From PALSA-505 sp035308365 (GTDB lineage Bacteria > Actinomycetota > Actinomycetes > Streptosporangiales > Streptosporangiaceae): DNA of 64,000 nucleotides. This document shows positions 50,685 to 59,634 of the stretch, one piece after another; within the stretch, counting starts at the first letter, position 1, and each line of letters begins with the position of its first letter. Below the pieces are notes generated by a model. The model had not been told where the DNA came from. It saw nothing but the letters and a program-made list of their open reading frames with translations, and did no database searches. Location of the stretch: contig DATGGU010000002.1 in NCBI GenBank assembly GCA_035308365.1, forward strand, positions 9,098 to 73,097, read 5' to 3'. The position numbers were made by a program, and so were the translations under genes.

Positions 50685-53540
50685 TCACGGGCCGGTCGCG
50701 AGTGCCTCGCTGACCGGCACGTCGAGCTTGTACTTCCTGATCGCCTGCTCCAGCACCTCCGGCTTGACCTCGCCGCTCCTGGCCAGCTCGCCGAGCACGG
50801 CCAGGGTGATCGACTCGGCGTCCACGTGGAAGAACCGGCGGGCGGCCGGCCGGGTGTCGGAGAAGCCGTAGCCGTCGGTGCCGAGCGAGGTGAACGGCAT
50901 GGGCACCCAGCGGGCTATCTGGTCGGGCACCGCCTTGATCCAGTCGCTCACCGCGACCGCGGGCCCCGGCTCGCCGCCGAGCACCCGGGTCACGTAGGGC
51001 ACCTGCTGTTCCTCGTCGGGGTGCAGCAGGTTGTGCTCCTCGCAGCGGAGCGCCTCCCTGCGCAGCTCGGTCCAGGAGGTCGCCGACCACACGTCCGCGG
51101 CCACCGCCCAGTCCTCGGCCAGCAGTTCCTGCGCCGCGAGCGCCGAGCGGACCGCGACGCCGGAGGCGAGGATCTGCGCTCGCGGCGGCTGACCCGTGGC
51201 TGGCCGCCCCATGAGCGGGGGGCCGGCCTCAGTCCGTTCGGTATCCCCATGGTTTTGATCTTCGGGACCGGTGCCGGCGGCAGCGGGAAGCGTCGCAGCG
51301 GCGCGGTACCGGTACAGGCCATGCAGGATCGCCTCCCGCAGCGCCTCCCGGCCGCCGGGGAAGTCGCCGGGCTCGGCCGGCTGCGGGTAGGGCTCGTTGT
51401 ACACGGTCAGGTAGTAGAAGATGTCCTCACCTGCCGGGTGCTCCTCGCTGCCGCCATACATCCGGCGCAGCCCGTCGGCGACGATATAGGCCAGCTCGTA
51501 GGCCCAGGCCGCGTCGTAGGCCACGCAGGCGGGACTGACCGAGGCGAGCAGCAGCGAGTGCCCGTCGTTGTGCTGCAGTCCCTCACCGGTCAGCGTCGTG
51601 CGCCCGGCCGTGGCGCCGAGCAGGAAGCCGCGGCCGAGCTGGTCGCCGAGCGCCCACATCTGGTCGCCGGTGCGCTGCCAGCCGAACATCGAGTAGAACA
51701 CGTACACCGGGATCATCGGTGTGCCGTGCGTGGCGTAGGACGTGCCGGCGGCGATCACCGACGCCATGGCCCCGGACTCGCTGATGCCCTCGTGCAGGAT
51801 CTGGCCCTGGGTGGACTCCTTGTAGGACAGCAGCAGGTTGCGGTCCACCGCGTCGTAGGTCTGGCCGTGCGGCGAATAGATCTTCGCGGTCGGGAACAGC
51901 GAGTCCATGCCGAACGTGCGGGCCTCGTCCGGGATGATCGGCACGAACCGCTGGCCGATACCCGGCTCCTTCATCAGGTCCTTGAGCAGCCGGACGAACG
52001 CCATGGTGGTGGCCACCGGCTGCTTGCCCGACCCCTTGCGCAGATCCTCGTAGACCGGCTCGGCGGGCAGCGGCACCAGCCGGGACCGCACCACCCGCTT
52101 GGGCAGGAAACCGCCGAGTGCGGCCCGCCGCTCGCGCATGTACTGGATCTCGTCGGAGTCCTCGCCCGGGTGGTAGTACGGCGGCAGTTCGGCTTCCAGC
52201 GCCTCGTCCGGGATCGGCAGGTACAGCCGGTCCCGGAACATCTTCAGCTCGGCCACGGTGAGCTTCTTCATCTGGTGCGTGGCGTTGCGCGCCTCGAAGT
52301 CGGGGCCGAGCGTCCAGCCCTTGATCGTGTGGGTGAGGATCACCGTCGGCTGGCCCACGTGCTCACGGGCCGCCTTGAACGCCGCGTACACCTTGCGGTA
52401 GTCGTGCCCGCCGCGGGACAGGTTGCGGAGCTGGTCGTCGGTGAGCGGCTGGGCCATCGCGCGCAGCCGTGGGTCATCGCCGAAGAAGTGCTCGCGGATG
52501 TAGCCGCCGGACTCCACGCTGTAGGTCTGGAACTGGCCGTCCGGCGTGGTGTTCATCTTGTTGACCAGCACGCCGTCGGTGTCGTTGGCCAGCAGCGGGT
52601 CCCAGTCGCGGCCCCAGATCACCTTGATCACGTTCCAGCCGGCGCCACGGAAGAACGCTTCAAGCTCCTGGATGATCTTGCCGTTACCGCGCACCGGCCC
52701 GTCAAGCCGCTGCAGGTTGCAGTTGATCACGAAGGTGAGGTTGTCCAGCTCTTCCCGCGCGGCTATGCCGATCGCGCCGAGCGCCTCGGGCTCGTCCATC
52801 TCGCCGTCGCCCAGGAATGCCCACACGTGCGACCGGCTGGTGTCCTTGAGTTCCCTGGCCAGCAGGTAGCGGTTGAACCGGGCCTGGTAGATGGCGTTGA
52901 TCGCGCCGAGCCCCATGGAGACGGTGGGGAACTCCCAGAAGCCGGGCATGAGCCGGGGGTGCGGGTAGGAGGGCAGCCCGCCGCCGGGATGCGACAGCTC
53001 CTGCCGGAACCCGTTGAGCTGGTCCTCGGTCAGCCGTCCCTCGAGGAAGGCCCGGGCGTAGATGCCGGGCGCGGCGTGCCCCTGGATGAACACCTGGTCG
53101 CCGGACTCGCCGTGGTCCTTGCCGCGGAAGAAGTGGTTGAAGCCGACCTCGTACAGGCTGGCTGCCGAGGCGTAGGTGGCGATGTGCCCGCCGACGCCCA
53201 GGCCCGGCCGGTTGGCCCTGGAGACCATGACGGCGGCGTTCCACCGGATGTAGGCGCGGATGCGGCGCTCGATGTGCTCGTCGCCGGGGAACCACGGCTC
53301 GCGCTCGGGCGGAATCGTGTTGATGTAGTCGGTGCTGCGCAGGCCGGGCACGCCGACCTGCTGCTCACGAGCCCGCTCCAGCAGGCTGAGCATGACGTAG
53401 CGCGCCCGGGCCCGGCCGCGGGTGCGCACGACGGTGTCAAAGGATTCGACCCACTCGCGGGTCTCGTCCGGGTCGATGTCGGGCAGTTGGGTAGGGAGCC
53501 CGTCGCTGATGATCGAGTAACGCTGGCGTCCGGAGGCCAC
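50685..53540 (-). CDS. aceE: pyruvate dehydrogenase E1, homodimeric
   Basis: Decarboxylates pyruvate with thiamine diphosphate and acetylates lipoyl groups of E2. 951 aa. Seen: TPP motif FLGDGEMDEPEALGAIGIA (from residue 242) ending at the NCN at 273-275, the long AceE central domain, and C-terminal conserved ARWVPMPFTSLGTDGYGFSD. A roughly 40-residue Pro/Gly/Thr-rich insertion (about residues 740-780, containing GTGPEDQNHGDTERTEAG) interrupts the C-terminal domain, unlike the compact linker of well-known AceE proteins. GTG start at 53540. Confidence 0.95.
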   Translation of the reverse strand: MASGRQRYSIISDGLPTQLPDIDPDETREWVESFDTVVRTRGRARARYVMLSLLERAREQQVGVPGLRSTDYINTIPPEREPWFPGDEHIERRIRAYIRWNAAVMVSRANRPGLGVGGHIATYASAASLYEVGFNHFFRGKDHGESGDQVFIQGHAAPGIYARAFLEGRLTEDQLNGFRQELSHPGGGLPSYPHPRLMPGFWEFPTVSMGLGAINAIYQARFNRYLLARELKDTSRSHVWAFLGDGEMDEPEALGAIGIAAREELDNLTFVINCNLQRLDGPVRGNGKIIQELEAFFRGAGWNVIKVIWGRDWDPLLANDTDGVLVNKMNTTPDGQFQTYSVESGGYIREHFFGDDPRLRAMAQPLTDDQLRNLSRGGHDYRKVYAAFKAAREHVGQPTVILTHTIKGWTLGPDFEARNATHQMKKLTVAELKMFRDRLYLPIPDEALEAELPPYYHPGEDSDEIQYMRERRAALGGFLPKRVVRSRLVPLPAEPVYEDLRKGSGKQPVATTMAFVRLLKDLMKEPGIGQRFVPIIPDEARTFGMDSLFPTAKIYSPHGQTYDAVDRNLLLSYKESTQGQILHEGISESGAMASVIAAGTSYATHGTPMIPVYVFYSMFGWQRTGDQMWALGDQLGRGFLLGATAGRTTLTGEGLQHNDGHSLLLASVSPACVAYDAAWAYELAYIVADGLRRMYGGSEEHPAGEDIFYYLTVYNEPYPQPAEPGDFPGGREALREAILHGLYRYRAAATLPAAAGTGPEDQNHGDTERTEAGPPLMGRPATGQPPRAQILASGVAVRSALAAQELLAEDWAVAADVWSATSWTELRREALRCEEHNLLHPDEEQQVPYVTRVLGGEPGPAVAVSDWIKAVPDQIARWVPMPFTSLGTDGYGFSDTRPAARRFFHVDAESITLAVLGELARSGEVKPEVLEQAIRKYKLDVPVSEALATGP

Positions 53541-53842
53541 GCGGTGCCCTCGCCTTCCGTGCTGTATGGCGGCTGTCGGCCGCCTCATACGATCTAGGTT
53601 GTCCAGACCAATCGTGGTACCTGCGGGCCGCGAGCGCATCTCTACCGTTGGGTAACCTTGGGCCGCGACCCGTCCGCTTGCCACCACGGAGTCTTGAATA
53701 AGCCTCGTCTTTCACGTGCGGCCTTTCCCATGCCAGACTAGGTGTGCCCGGGAGCGGGTTCGCCGAGGGAGGGCTGCATGCAGGGGTGGGTTGATGACTG
53801 GCTGCCCGTGTGCATGACCGTCAAACCTTGCAGGTTGCCGCT
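53541..53842. other. divergent intergenic region between aceE and glycosyltransferase
   Basis: 302 bp with no convincing gene on either strand. It contains a GGCGGC/GCCGCC hairpin near 53567-53583 in the aceE leader and a cagactaggt patch near 53732-53742 that could be a -10 region for the rightward gene. No clear operator. Confidence 0.4.
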
Positions 53843-54598
53843 GTGACCGGATGTTGTGCGAACGGCCCCTGCTGCTGCGCCCGCGAAGGCAGCCAGTGTG
53901 AATGCCCGCATCCGATGGTCTCGGTGATCACCCCGACCTGGAAACGGAACGAGTTGCTGCTCAACCGCTGTATCCCCTCGGTGCGGGTGCAGGACTACCC
54001 GAACGTCGAGCACATCGTCGTCTCCGACGGTCCCGACCGCAAGCTGGCCAAGATCATGGCCGAGCTGCGGCACTGCGACCATGACGGCTGCCCGCGGTCG
54101 GAGCCATGGTGCCAGCGGCTGCGCTATGACGAGCTGGCCAGGCACGCCAGGGGCGAGCACTGGGGCCACTACGCGCGCACCCGCGCCATCGAGCTGGCCC
54201 GCGGCGACTACATCGCCTACCTCGACGACGACGACCTCTACCTGCCCCGGCACTGCAGCATCCTGGCCTCGGCGCTGAACGCCCACCCCGAGGCGGGGTT
54301 CGCCTTCAGCCAGATGCAGTGGGCCAATGGCGAGGTCACCGTCGGCCACGGCGAGCCCTGGGAATGCGACATCGGCACGCCGATGATCATGCACCGCCCT
54401 GAGATCCTGCGGCACGGTTCCTGGGACCAGGCACACGAGCTGGAAGACTGGCGGCTGGTGAAGCGCTGGCTGGACGCCGGGGTGCGGTGGACGTTCGTGC
54501 CGCGGGTGACGGTGCTCATCTGGCCGAGTTCCATAGAAATCCAGCTCCCACGATTCGGCGAGCCGGCTGACGACGAGCCGGCCGTCCAGCAGGCGTGA
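53843..54598 (+). CDS. family 2 glycosyltransferase with Cys-rich N-terminus
   Basis: 251 aa. From residue 25 a GT-A fold: MVSVITPTWKRNELLLNRCI, then HIVVSDGPDRKLAKIMAEL, and the DxD-type metal site YIAYLDDDDLYLPRHC. The first 24 residues carry eight cysteines (CCANGPCCCAREGSQCEC), which is unusual and could bind metal. The start is uncertain: GTG 53843 is chosen, GTG 53810 or ATG 53915 (dropping the Cys-rich part) are alternatives. Acceptor unknown. Confidence 0.78.
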   Translation: MTGCCANGPCCCAREGSQCECPHPMVSVITPTWKRNELLLNRCIPSVRVQDYPNVEHIVVSDGPDRKLAKIMAELRHCDHDGCPRSEPWCQRLRYDELARHARGEHWGHYARTRAIELARGDYIAYLDDDDLYLPRHCSILASALNAHPEAGFAFSQMQWANGEVTVGHGEPWECDIGTPMIMHRPEILRHGSWDQAHELEDWRLVKRWLDAGVRWTFVPRVTVLIWPSSIEIQLPRFGEPADDEPAVQQA

Positions 54599-54620
54599 GC
54601 ACGCGCGAGGACGCGGCATC

Positions 54621-55031
54621 GTGAAGACCGAGCTGATCCGGTTGCGGACCGGCAACCGCGAGACCGTGGCCGACATCACCGCGCAGTGCCAGCGGTTCGC
54701 CGCGAGCGCGGCGGAAGGCGGCGACGGGCTGCTGAACGTGTTCGTTCCGCACGCCACCGCCGGTCTCGCGATCATGGAGCTGGGCTCGGGCAGCGACCCT
54801 GATCTGCTGGCCGCGCTCCGCGAGCTGCTGCCCGCCGACGACCGCTGGCGGCACGCGCACGGGTCACGAGGCCACGGCCGCAGCCACGTCATGCCGGCCT
54901 TCGTCGCGCCGTCGGTCACGCTGCCGGTACTGGCCGGGCGGGTGGCGCTGGGCACCTGGCAGAGCGTCGCACTGGTGGATCTCAACGTGGACAACCCGGA
55001 TCGCGAGATTCGGTTGTCCTTCCTTGAGTAA
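54621..55031 (+). CDS. YjbQ / UPF0047 family protein
   Basis: 136 aa, trimeric beta fold family sometimes assigned weak thiamin-phosphate synthase activity. Seen: LLNVFVPHATAGLAIMELGS, the His-rich RWRHAHGSRGHGRSHVMPAF and LALGTWQ-type end (VALGTWQSVALVDLNVDN). GTG start 22 bp after the glycosyltransferase stop, so probably one transcript. Confidence 0.88.
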   Translation: MKTELIRLRTGNRETVADITAQCQRFAASAAEGGDGLLNVFVPHATAGLAIMELGSGSDPDLLAALRELLPADDRWRHAHGSRGHGRSHVMPAFVAPSVTLPVLAGRVALGTWQSVALVDLNVDNPDREIRLSFLE

Positions 55032-55183
55032 ACGATGACTTCGGGGATTATGGCAAATTGCCCGGGCAGTTTTTCCATACGCGGGCGGATGACACTTGCG
55101 CGTGGCGCCGACCCAGTGTGGACTGTCCCATCAAGTAGTGCCCACGCGGCCATGACCGCGGGCGATTTCGAGGGAGGACGTCA

Positions 55184-55612
55184 TTGAGCGCGACCGCGGG
55201 CCAGGCGCAGGATGCGCGCGGCCTGGACGAGCGGCTTGGCATCAAACCGGGCCACGTGGTGCAGGAACTCGGCTACGACGAGGACTGTGACGAGGACCTG
55301 CGCGACGCCATCGCCGGTGTGGACGGTGTGGAACTGGTGGACGAGGACTACGACGACGTGGTCGACGTGGTCCTGCTCTGGTGGCGGGACGGCGACGGTG
55401 ACCTGGTCGACGCACTGGTCGACGCCGTGGCGCCGCTGGCGGACGGCGGGTACATCTGGCTGCTGACCCCCAAGGCGGGCCGGGACGGCCATGTGGAACC
55501 CAGCGATATCGGCGAGGCCGCGCCGACCGCGGGCCTGTCCCAGACGTCCAGCCTCAGCGCCGGACGTGACTGGTCCGGAACCCGGCTGGTCGCCCCCAAG
55601 GCCCGGCGCTGA
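55184..55612 (+). CDS. DUF3052 family protein
   Basis: 142-aa acidic actinobacterial protein. Seen: RLGIKPGHVVQELGYDEDCD, DEDYDDVVDVVLLWWRDGDG and LADGGYIWLLTPKAGRDGHV, then TSSLSAGRDWSGTRLVAPKA at the end, all family hallmarks. TTG start with GGGAGGA five bases upstream. In many actinomycetes it precedes a peroxiredoxin gene, as here. Confidence 0.9.
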   Translation: MSATAGQAQDARGLDERLGIKPGHVVQELGYDEDCDEDLRDAIAGVDGVELVDEDYDDVVDVVLLWWRDGDGDLVDALVDAVAPLADGGYIWLLTPKAGRDGHVEPSDIGEAAPTAGLSQTSSLSAGRDWSGTRLVAPKARR

Positions 55613-55616
55613 CAGT

Positions 55617-55790
55617 CCACGAGGCAGCCAACCCTGCTCGCTGTCCTTCGGCCAGCTTCGCCGCAGCCCGCAGTATTGCCCCGGGGGCCGAGCCCCCGGA
55701 CCCCCACGAGGCAGCCAGCCCTGCTCGCTGTCCTTCGGCCAGCTTCGCCGCAGCCCGCAGTGTTGCCCCGGGGGGACGACCCCCCGGACC
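55617..55790. repeat. 87-bp tandem duplication with terminator hairpins
   Basis: Two nearly identical 87-bp units, 55617-55703 and 55704-55790, directly after DUF3052. Each ends in a GC hairpin: CCGGGGGC-CGA-GCCCCCGG in the first, CCGGGGGG-ACGA-CCCCCCGG in the second. Likely a duplicated intergenic repeat of the REP/terminator kind. The remaining 55791-55912 holds no gene. Confidence 0.85.
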
Positions 55791-55912
55791 CCGGCGGCCG
55801 GGGCTGGGGGTGGTTTTGCCGGTTGCGGTGGGACGGCTCCCCGGGACCCCGGCGCGTGGCACACTTGACTGCGCCCGGTGATGGGAAGCGCACAGTGGAA
55901 GGGAAACCCGGC

Positions 55913-56374
55913 ATGGCGGTGGAGATCGGCGACGAGGCGCCGGATTTCGAGCTGAAGGACCAGCATGGCACGCCGGTGCGGCTGTCGTCGTTCCGCGGCT
56001 CCAAGAACGTCGTCCTCGTCTTCTACCCGCTCGCGTTCAGCGGCGTGTGCACCGGCGAGCTGTGCGCGATGCGGGACGAGTTCCCCGAGGTCACCCGGGA
56101 TGACGTCGAGCTGCTCACGGTCTCTGTGGACTCCACGTTCGCCCTGCGCACCTGGTCGGACCAGGAGAAGTTCGGCTTCGGGCTGCTGTCGGACTTCTGG
56201 CCGCACGGCGCCGTGGCCAAACTGTACGGAGTGTTCGAGGAGAACATGGGCATCGCCACCCGGGGCACGTTCATCATCGACAAAGAAGGCGTCGTACGCT
56301 GGAAGGTCGTGAACCCCATCCCGCAGGCCAGGGATATCGCCGAGTATCAGAAGGCGCTCGCCGCCCTCAGCTAG
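55913..56374 (+). CDS. peroxiredoxin, AhpE/one-Cys type
   Basis: Reduces hydroperoxides. 153 aa. Seen: APDFELKDQHGTPVRLSSF and the peroxidatic site PLAFSGVCTGELCAMRDE with Cys about residue 45; a second Cys lies four residues on, and Mycobacterium AhpE has only one, so an internal disulfide is possible. The ATG at 55913 follows GGAAGGG; an in-frame GTG at 55895 is less likely. Confidence 0.92.
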   Translation: MAVEIGDEAPDFELKDQHGTPVRLSSFRGSKNVVLVFYPLAFSGVCTGELCAMRDEFPEVTRDDVELLTVSVDSTFALRTWSDQEKFGFGLLSDFWPHGAVAKLYGVFEENMGIATRGTFIIDKEGVVRWKVVNPIPQARDIAEYQKALAALS

Positions 56375-56391
56375 CCGTCAGCCGGTCCGCA

Positions 56392-56724
56392 ATGCCCTGT
56401 TACCGCTGTGGTGCCCGTCAGGTCGACCCCGACCGGGGCGCCAGCCCATGGAAGCGTGGCGTGCGCAGCGACCACCAGGTACTCATCTGCCCGGCCTGCC
56501 AGGCCGACCGCGACTGGGCCAGCGACCTGGACCACTGCCCCGGCTGCGGGGGAGTGCGCCTGGTCCGGCGGCTCGGCGAGGTGGAATGCAAGGACTGCGG
56601 TCAGGTCCGCGAGCCCACGCCCGCCGCCGAGCCCGCCCGCGACCCGGCGAGCGCCGCTCCCGGGCTGGCCGAAGAGGTGGCCCAGGCGCTCGACCGGGTG
56701 CTCGCCGCGCACCGCGTTCGCTGA
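56392..56724 (+). CDS. small zinc-ribbon protein
   Basis: 110 aa with four CxxC knuckles: CYRC at residues 3-6, CPAC near 33-36, CPGC near 49-52 and CKDC near 66-69, followed by a helical C-terminus (LAEEVAQALDRVLAAH). Two zinc ribbons are likely. It starts 17 bp after the peroxiredoxin stop. No defined function; possibly a redox- or nucleic-acid-associated protein. Confidence 0.75.
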   Translation: MPCYRCGARQVDPDRGASPWKRGVRSDHQVLICPACQADRDWASDLDHCPGCGGVRLVRRLGEVECKDCGQVREPTPAAEPARDPASAAPGLAEEVAQALDRVLAAHRVR

Positions 56725-56910
56725 TCCCGGGATGCCGCACGGGAACGCCTGACCACCGGCCGGGTTGGGGCATGGCGGGCGGGCCCCTGCGCCAGTACGC
56801 CGGCCGCTGCCCGGGCCGGGCAGATCATTCCGGGACGGCTGTATACCCGCCGGCTGGCTGGGTAGTCAAGCCAGCCGTGCCCGCTCGCCGTACTGGAAGG
56901 AGCAGCATCG

Positions 56911-57069
56911 ATGAGCACCCGCGATCATGCCAGCCTGCCGTTGCGCGGCTGCGATCACCTTCCGCTGCCATCGCTGGCACAGCGGATACGCTCCCTGGGT
57001 CGGCCGCCGAGTTCAGCGATGCCGGAACCGACGTCGTCCCGTGGCTCCACGGGGGGTTTCCGAATTTGA
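56911..57069 (+). CDS. short ORF with strong ribosome site, probable remnant
   Basis: 52 codons preceded by GAAGGAG with ideal spacing. The first 29 residues (LPLRGCDHLPLPSLAQRIRSL within them) resemble a short helical motif found in small actinobacterial proteins, but the rest is low-complexity Ser/Pro and does not continue that motif. Probably a gene truncated or frameshifted after about residue 29. The surrounding 56725-57267 contains no other gene. Confidence 0.4.
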   Translation: MSTRDHASLPLRGCDHLPLPSLAQRIRSLGRPPSSAMPEPTSSRGSTGGFRI

Positions 57070-57267
57070 ACCTTCCGCGCTGCATAGAACGCGCCGGCGG
57101 GGCAGTAGTAACACAGCGGTCGGGACAGGGCTGCATCCGCGGAACCGCGCAGGACGGGCCGGCGCTGATGTGCCGGCGGCTACCCATGCAGCACGCTGCC
57201 TGCCCTGGCCGGCCGGTGGTTTGCCCGCGGGGGCGATCATGATGGGCAACAGCACCGAGGAATCGCA

Positions 57268-58215
57268 TTGGAAACAGTCATCGAGGCGACGGACCCGCAG
57301 ACCGTGCGTCACATCCTGGGCGGCGCCTACCGGGTGACCCGAATCGACGCACGCGGGCAGCGATATGAGGTGCGGCTGTCCCAGGCGTGGCTTGGTTCGG
57401 TCCGCCTCGACCAGGTGAGTTTCGGGATGGACATGGCTGTCGCCTGCGGCGGCCCGATCGGCGCGCTGGTCTTCGGGCACGTCATCTCGGGCCTGGTCAT
57501 CTGTGATTCCGGAGGCAGCGAGCGGCTGCAGCTTCCAGGCGAGGTCTTTCTGGCTGCCCAGCCTGAGCACTCCTACACCGCCAGCATCTACAACGCCCAG
57601 ATCGAACTCGCCGTCATCGATCCGGCGCTGGTCCGCGACGTCGCCTCCAGCACGGATGGGAACTCCTGCGGCCCGGTCAGGTTCACCGGGTACAGTGCCG
57701 TTTCGGCGCAGGCCGCCCAGTCCTGGAAGCGCACCTACGCATACGTGCGCGACCAGGTAAAAGCCGCGTCCAGCGTGGCCGACCAGCCGCTGGTCGGCAG
57801 GATGGCGAAGCGGCTGCTGGTGGCGGCCGCCCTGACCACGTTCCCGAACAACGTGGTGACCGGCCCGGCCGCCGCGGGCCACCGCGACGCCTCCGGCGCT
57901 ACTGTGCGCCGCGCGGCCGTCTTCATCGACGATCACGCCGGGGATGACATCAGCGCCGGCGACATCGCCGACGCCGCGCATGTCAGCATGCGCGCGCTGC
58001 AACTCGCCTTCCGCCGTCACCTGGGCACCACACCGATGAGCTACCTGCGCCGGGTCCGCCTCGAGCGTGCCCATGACGAACTGCTGGCCGCCGGCGCTGC
58101 CGGAACGACAGTGACAGCGGTAGCCTCTCGCTGGGGATTCGCCAGCCCCAGCCGTTTCACCGCCTACTACCGGGCCGTCTTCGGCACCGTGCCCAGCCAG
58201 ACTCTCCAGGCCTGA
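57268..58215 (+). CDS. AraC-family transcriptional regulator
   Basis: 315 aa. N-terminal AraC-binding-like sensor domain, then two HTH motifs at the C-terminus: ISAGDIADAAHVSMRALQLA with FRRHLGTTPMSYLRRVRLER, and VTAVASRWGFASPSRFTAYY with RAVFGTVPSQTL. TTG start with GAGGAA five bases upstream. It ends 6 bp from the convergent alditol oxidase, which may be its target. Confidence 0.87.
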   Translation: METVIEATDPQTVRHILGGAYRVTRIDARGQRYEVRLSQAWLGSVRLDQVSFGMDMAVACGGPIGALVFGHVISGLVICDSGGSERLQLPGEVFLAAQPEHSYTASIYNAQIELAVIDPALVRDVASSTDGNSCGPVRFTGYSAVSAQAAQSWKRTYAYVRDQVKAASSVADQPLVGRMAKRLLVAAALTTFPNNVVTGPAAAGHRDASGATVRRAAVFIDDHAGDDISAGDIADAAHVSMRALQLAFRRHLGTTPMSYLRRVRLERAHDELLAAGAAGTTVTAVASRWGFASPSRFTAYYRAVFGTVPSQTLQA

Positions 58216-58221
58216 TCGGGT

Positions 58222-59469
58222 TCAGTCACCCGGTGCCGGGAAATAGCGGTCCAGCAGGTCGTTGCGGAACTTCCCGGCCGGGTCGTAGCGGTGCATCAGG
58301 CCGCGGAAGTCGCCGGCCCGTTCGTAGAGCTTGTGCACGGCGGCGGGACCGGTGGTGAACAGCTTGCCCCAGTGCGGCCTGGCCCGCAGCGGCGCCAGAT
58401 GCTTCTCGATCAGGGCCAGCACGGGCTCGACAGCGGGCCAGTCGTTGACCCAGGTGAAGTGGAACCCGACGGTGTCCCGCCGATAGGCCGGGCTCAGCCA
58501 CAGATCGTCGGCCGCGACCGTGCGGATCTCCGAGGTCTGCAGGACCGCGGCCAGCTCGGTGGCAATGCTGTCGAGGGCGTCGAGCGCATCGGCGGCGTGC
58601 TCGCGGGGGAGCAGGTATTCCGACTGCAACTCGTTCCCGGTGCTGGGAGTGAACTCCAGCCGGAAGTGTGGCAGCCGCTCGTGCCAGGGCCCTGGGATGC
58701 CGAGCTGCCCGGTGCAGTTGGCGGGCGGCATCCCGGGCAGCGGATGGCGTGGCCCGTCCGCCAGGCGGCCGTGCGCCCATCTGGGTAGGCGCTCGCCCGC
58801 GTCCTGCTTGAGCCAGATCCGGCTGGTCCGCGGCGTGCGCCAGCCGGTGAACACGCTCACGCTGTAGGCGCTGGCGAAGATCTCATCGAAGTGGTCGCGG
58901 ACCTGACCGAGAGGGATGTCCTCGCAGACGTACTGAGCGATGTCGAAGGCTGGCACGGTGGTGAGCGTGAGCCGGGTGACGATGCCGAGGGCGCCGAGCG
59001 CGACCACGGCGCCGGGCTCGGCGGCCCGCTCCACGGTCACCAGGTCGCCGTCCGCGGTGACCATCTCCACTGCTTCGACCGCCGCCGCGAGGCTGCGGTT
59101 GGCGTTGCCGGAGCCGTGCGTGCCGGTGGCACAGGCGCCGGCCACCGAGATGTGCGACAGCGACGCCAGGTTGGCCAGCGCACGGCCGGCCTTGTTCAGC
59201 TCCACCGCCAGCTCGCCGTAGCGCAGGCCCGCGCTGACCATGACGGTGCCACGCGTGCTGTCGGTCTCGATGAGCGGCGGCAGGCCCGCCACCGAGACAA
59301 GGTCGCCCCGGGTGTCCGCGACCGGGCTGAACGAATGGCCCGAGCCGAGCGCCCGGACCCGGTCACCGTGGGCCACCAGGCGCTGGAGTTCTGGCACCGA
59401 GGATGGCCGGTGGACGCGCCGGGCGGCGAATATGACGTTGCCGGCCCAGTTGGTGCGCCGCCCGCTCAT
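58222..59469 (-). CDS. aldO: alditol oxidase
   Basis: FAD enzyme oxidising the terminal alcohol of polyols such as xylitol or sorbitol to the aldose with H2O2 release. 415 aa. Seen: NWAGNVIFAARRVHRPSSVP, the covalent-flavin motif VRALGSGHSFSPVAD (His near residue 46), SHISVAGACATGTHGSGNAN and the C-terminal RPHWGKLFT. Very close to the Streptomyces coelicolor AldO pattern throughout, with a short deletion near residue 150. Confidence 0.9.
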   Translation of the reverse strand: MSGRRTNWAGNVIFAARRVHRPSSVPELQRLVAHGDRVRALGSGHSFSPVADTRGDLVSVAGLPPLIETDSTRGTVMVSAGLRYGELAVELNKAGRALANLASLSHISVAGACATGTHGSGNANRSLAAAVEAVEMVTADGDLVTVERAAEPGAVVALGALGIVTRLTLTTVPAFDIAQYVCEDIPLGQVRDHFDEIFASAYSVSVFTGWRTPRTSRIWLKQDAGERLPRWAHGRLADGPRHPLPGMPPANCTGQLGIPGPWHERLPHFRLEFTPSTGNELQSEYLLPREHAADALDALDSIATELAAVLQTSEIRTVAADDLWLSPAYRRDTVGFHFTWVNDWPAVEPVLALIEKHLAPLRARPHWGKLFTTGPAAVHKLYERAGDFRGLMHRYDPAGKFRNDLLDRYFPAPGD

Positions 59470-59540
59470 GTGCGCCCGTCCGGCTCACCCATGATCGCGT
59501 ACGCGAGCCGGCGGTCACCGGGCAGCATCAGCTCAGCCAC
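59466..59540 (-). pseudogene. N-terminal remnant of an alpha/beta hydrolase
   Basis: 24 codons reading VAELMLPGDRRLAYAIMGEP, then DGRT and a stop overlapping the aldO start by 4 bp. This is the opening strand pair of an alpha/beta hydrolase (LxDGRRLAYxxxGxPDG); everything after is missing. Confidence 0.5.
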
Positions 59541-59634
59541 GCCCGGATAGTAACTTTCTCCACGGAATCCGCCGGCAGTGCATCCCATCCCTCCCACGGC
59601 ATCCCGTTTTGTATGCAGCGGGCCGGCCTGTCGT

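Noticed and set aside
50682..53597. Open frame of about 970 codons opposite aceE
   Set aside because: Mirror of the aceE codons; composition is Val/Leu/Arg/His-rich without domain signatures.
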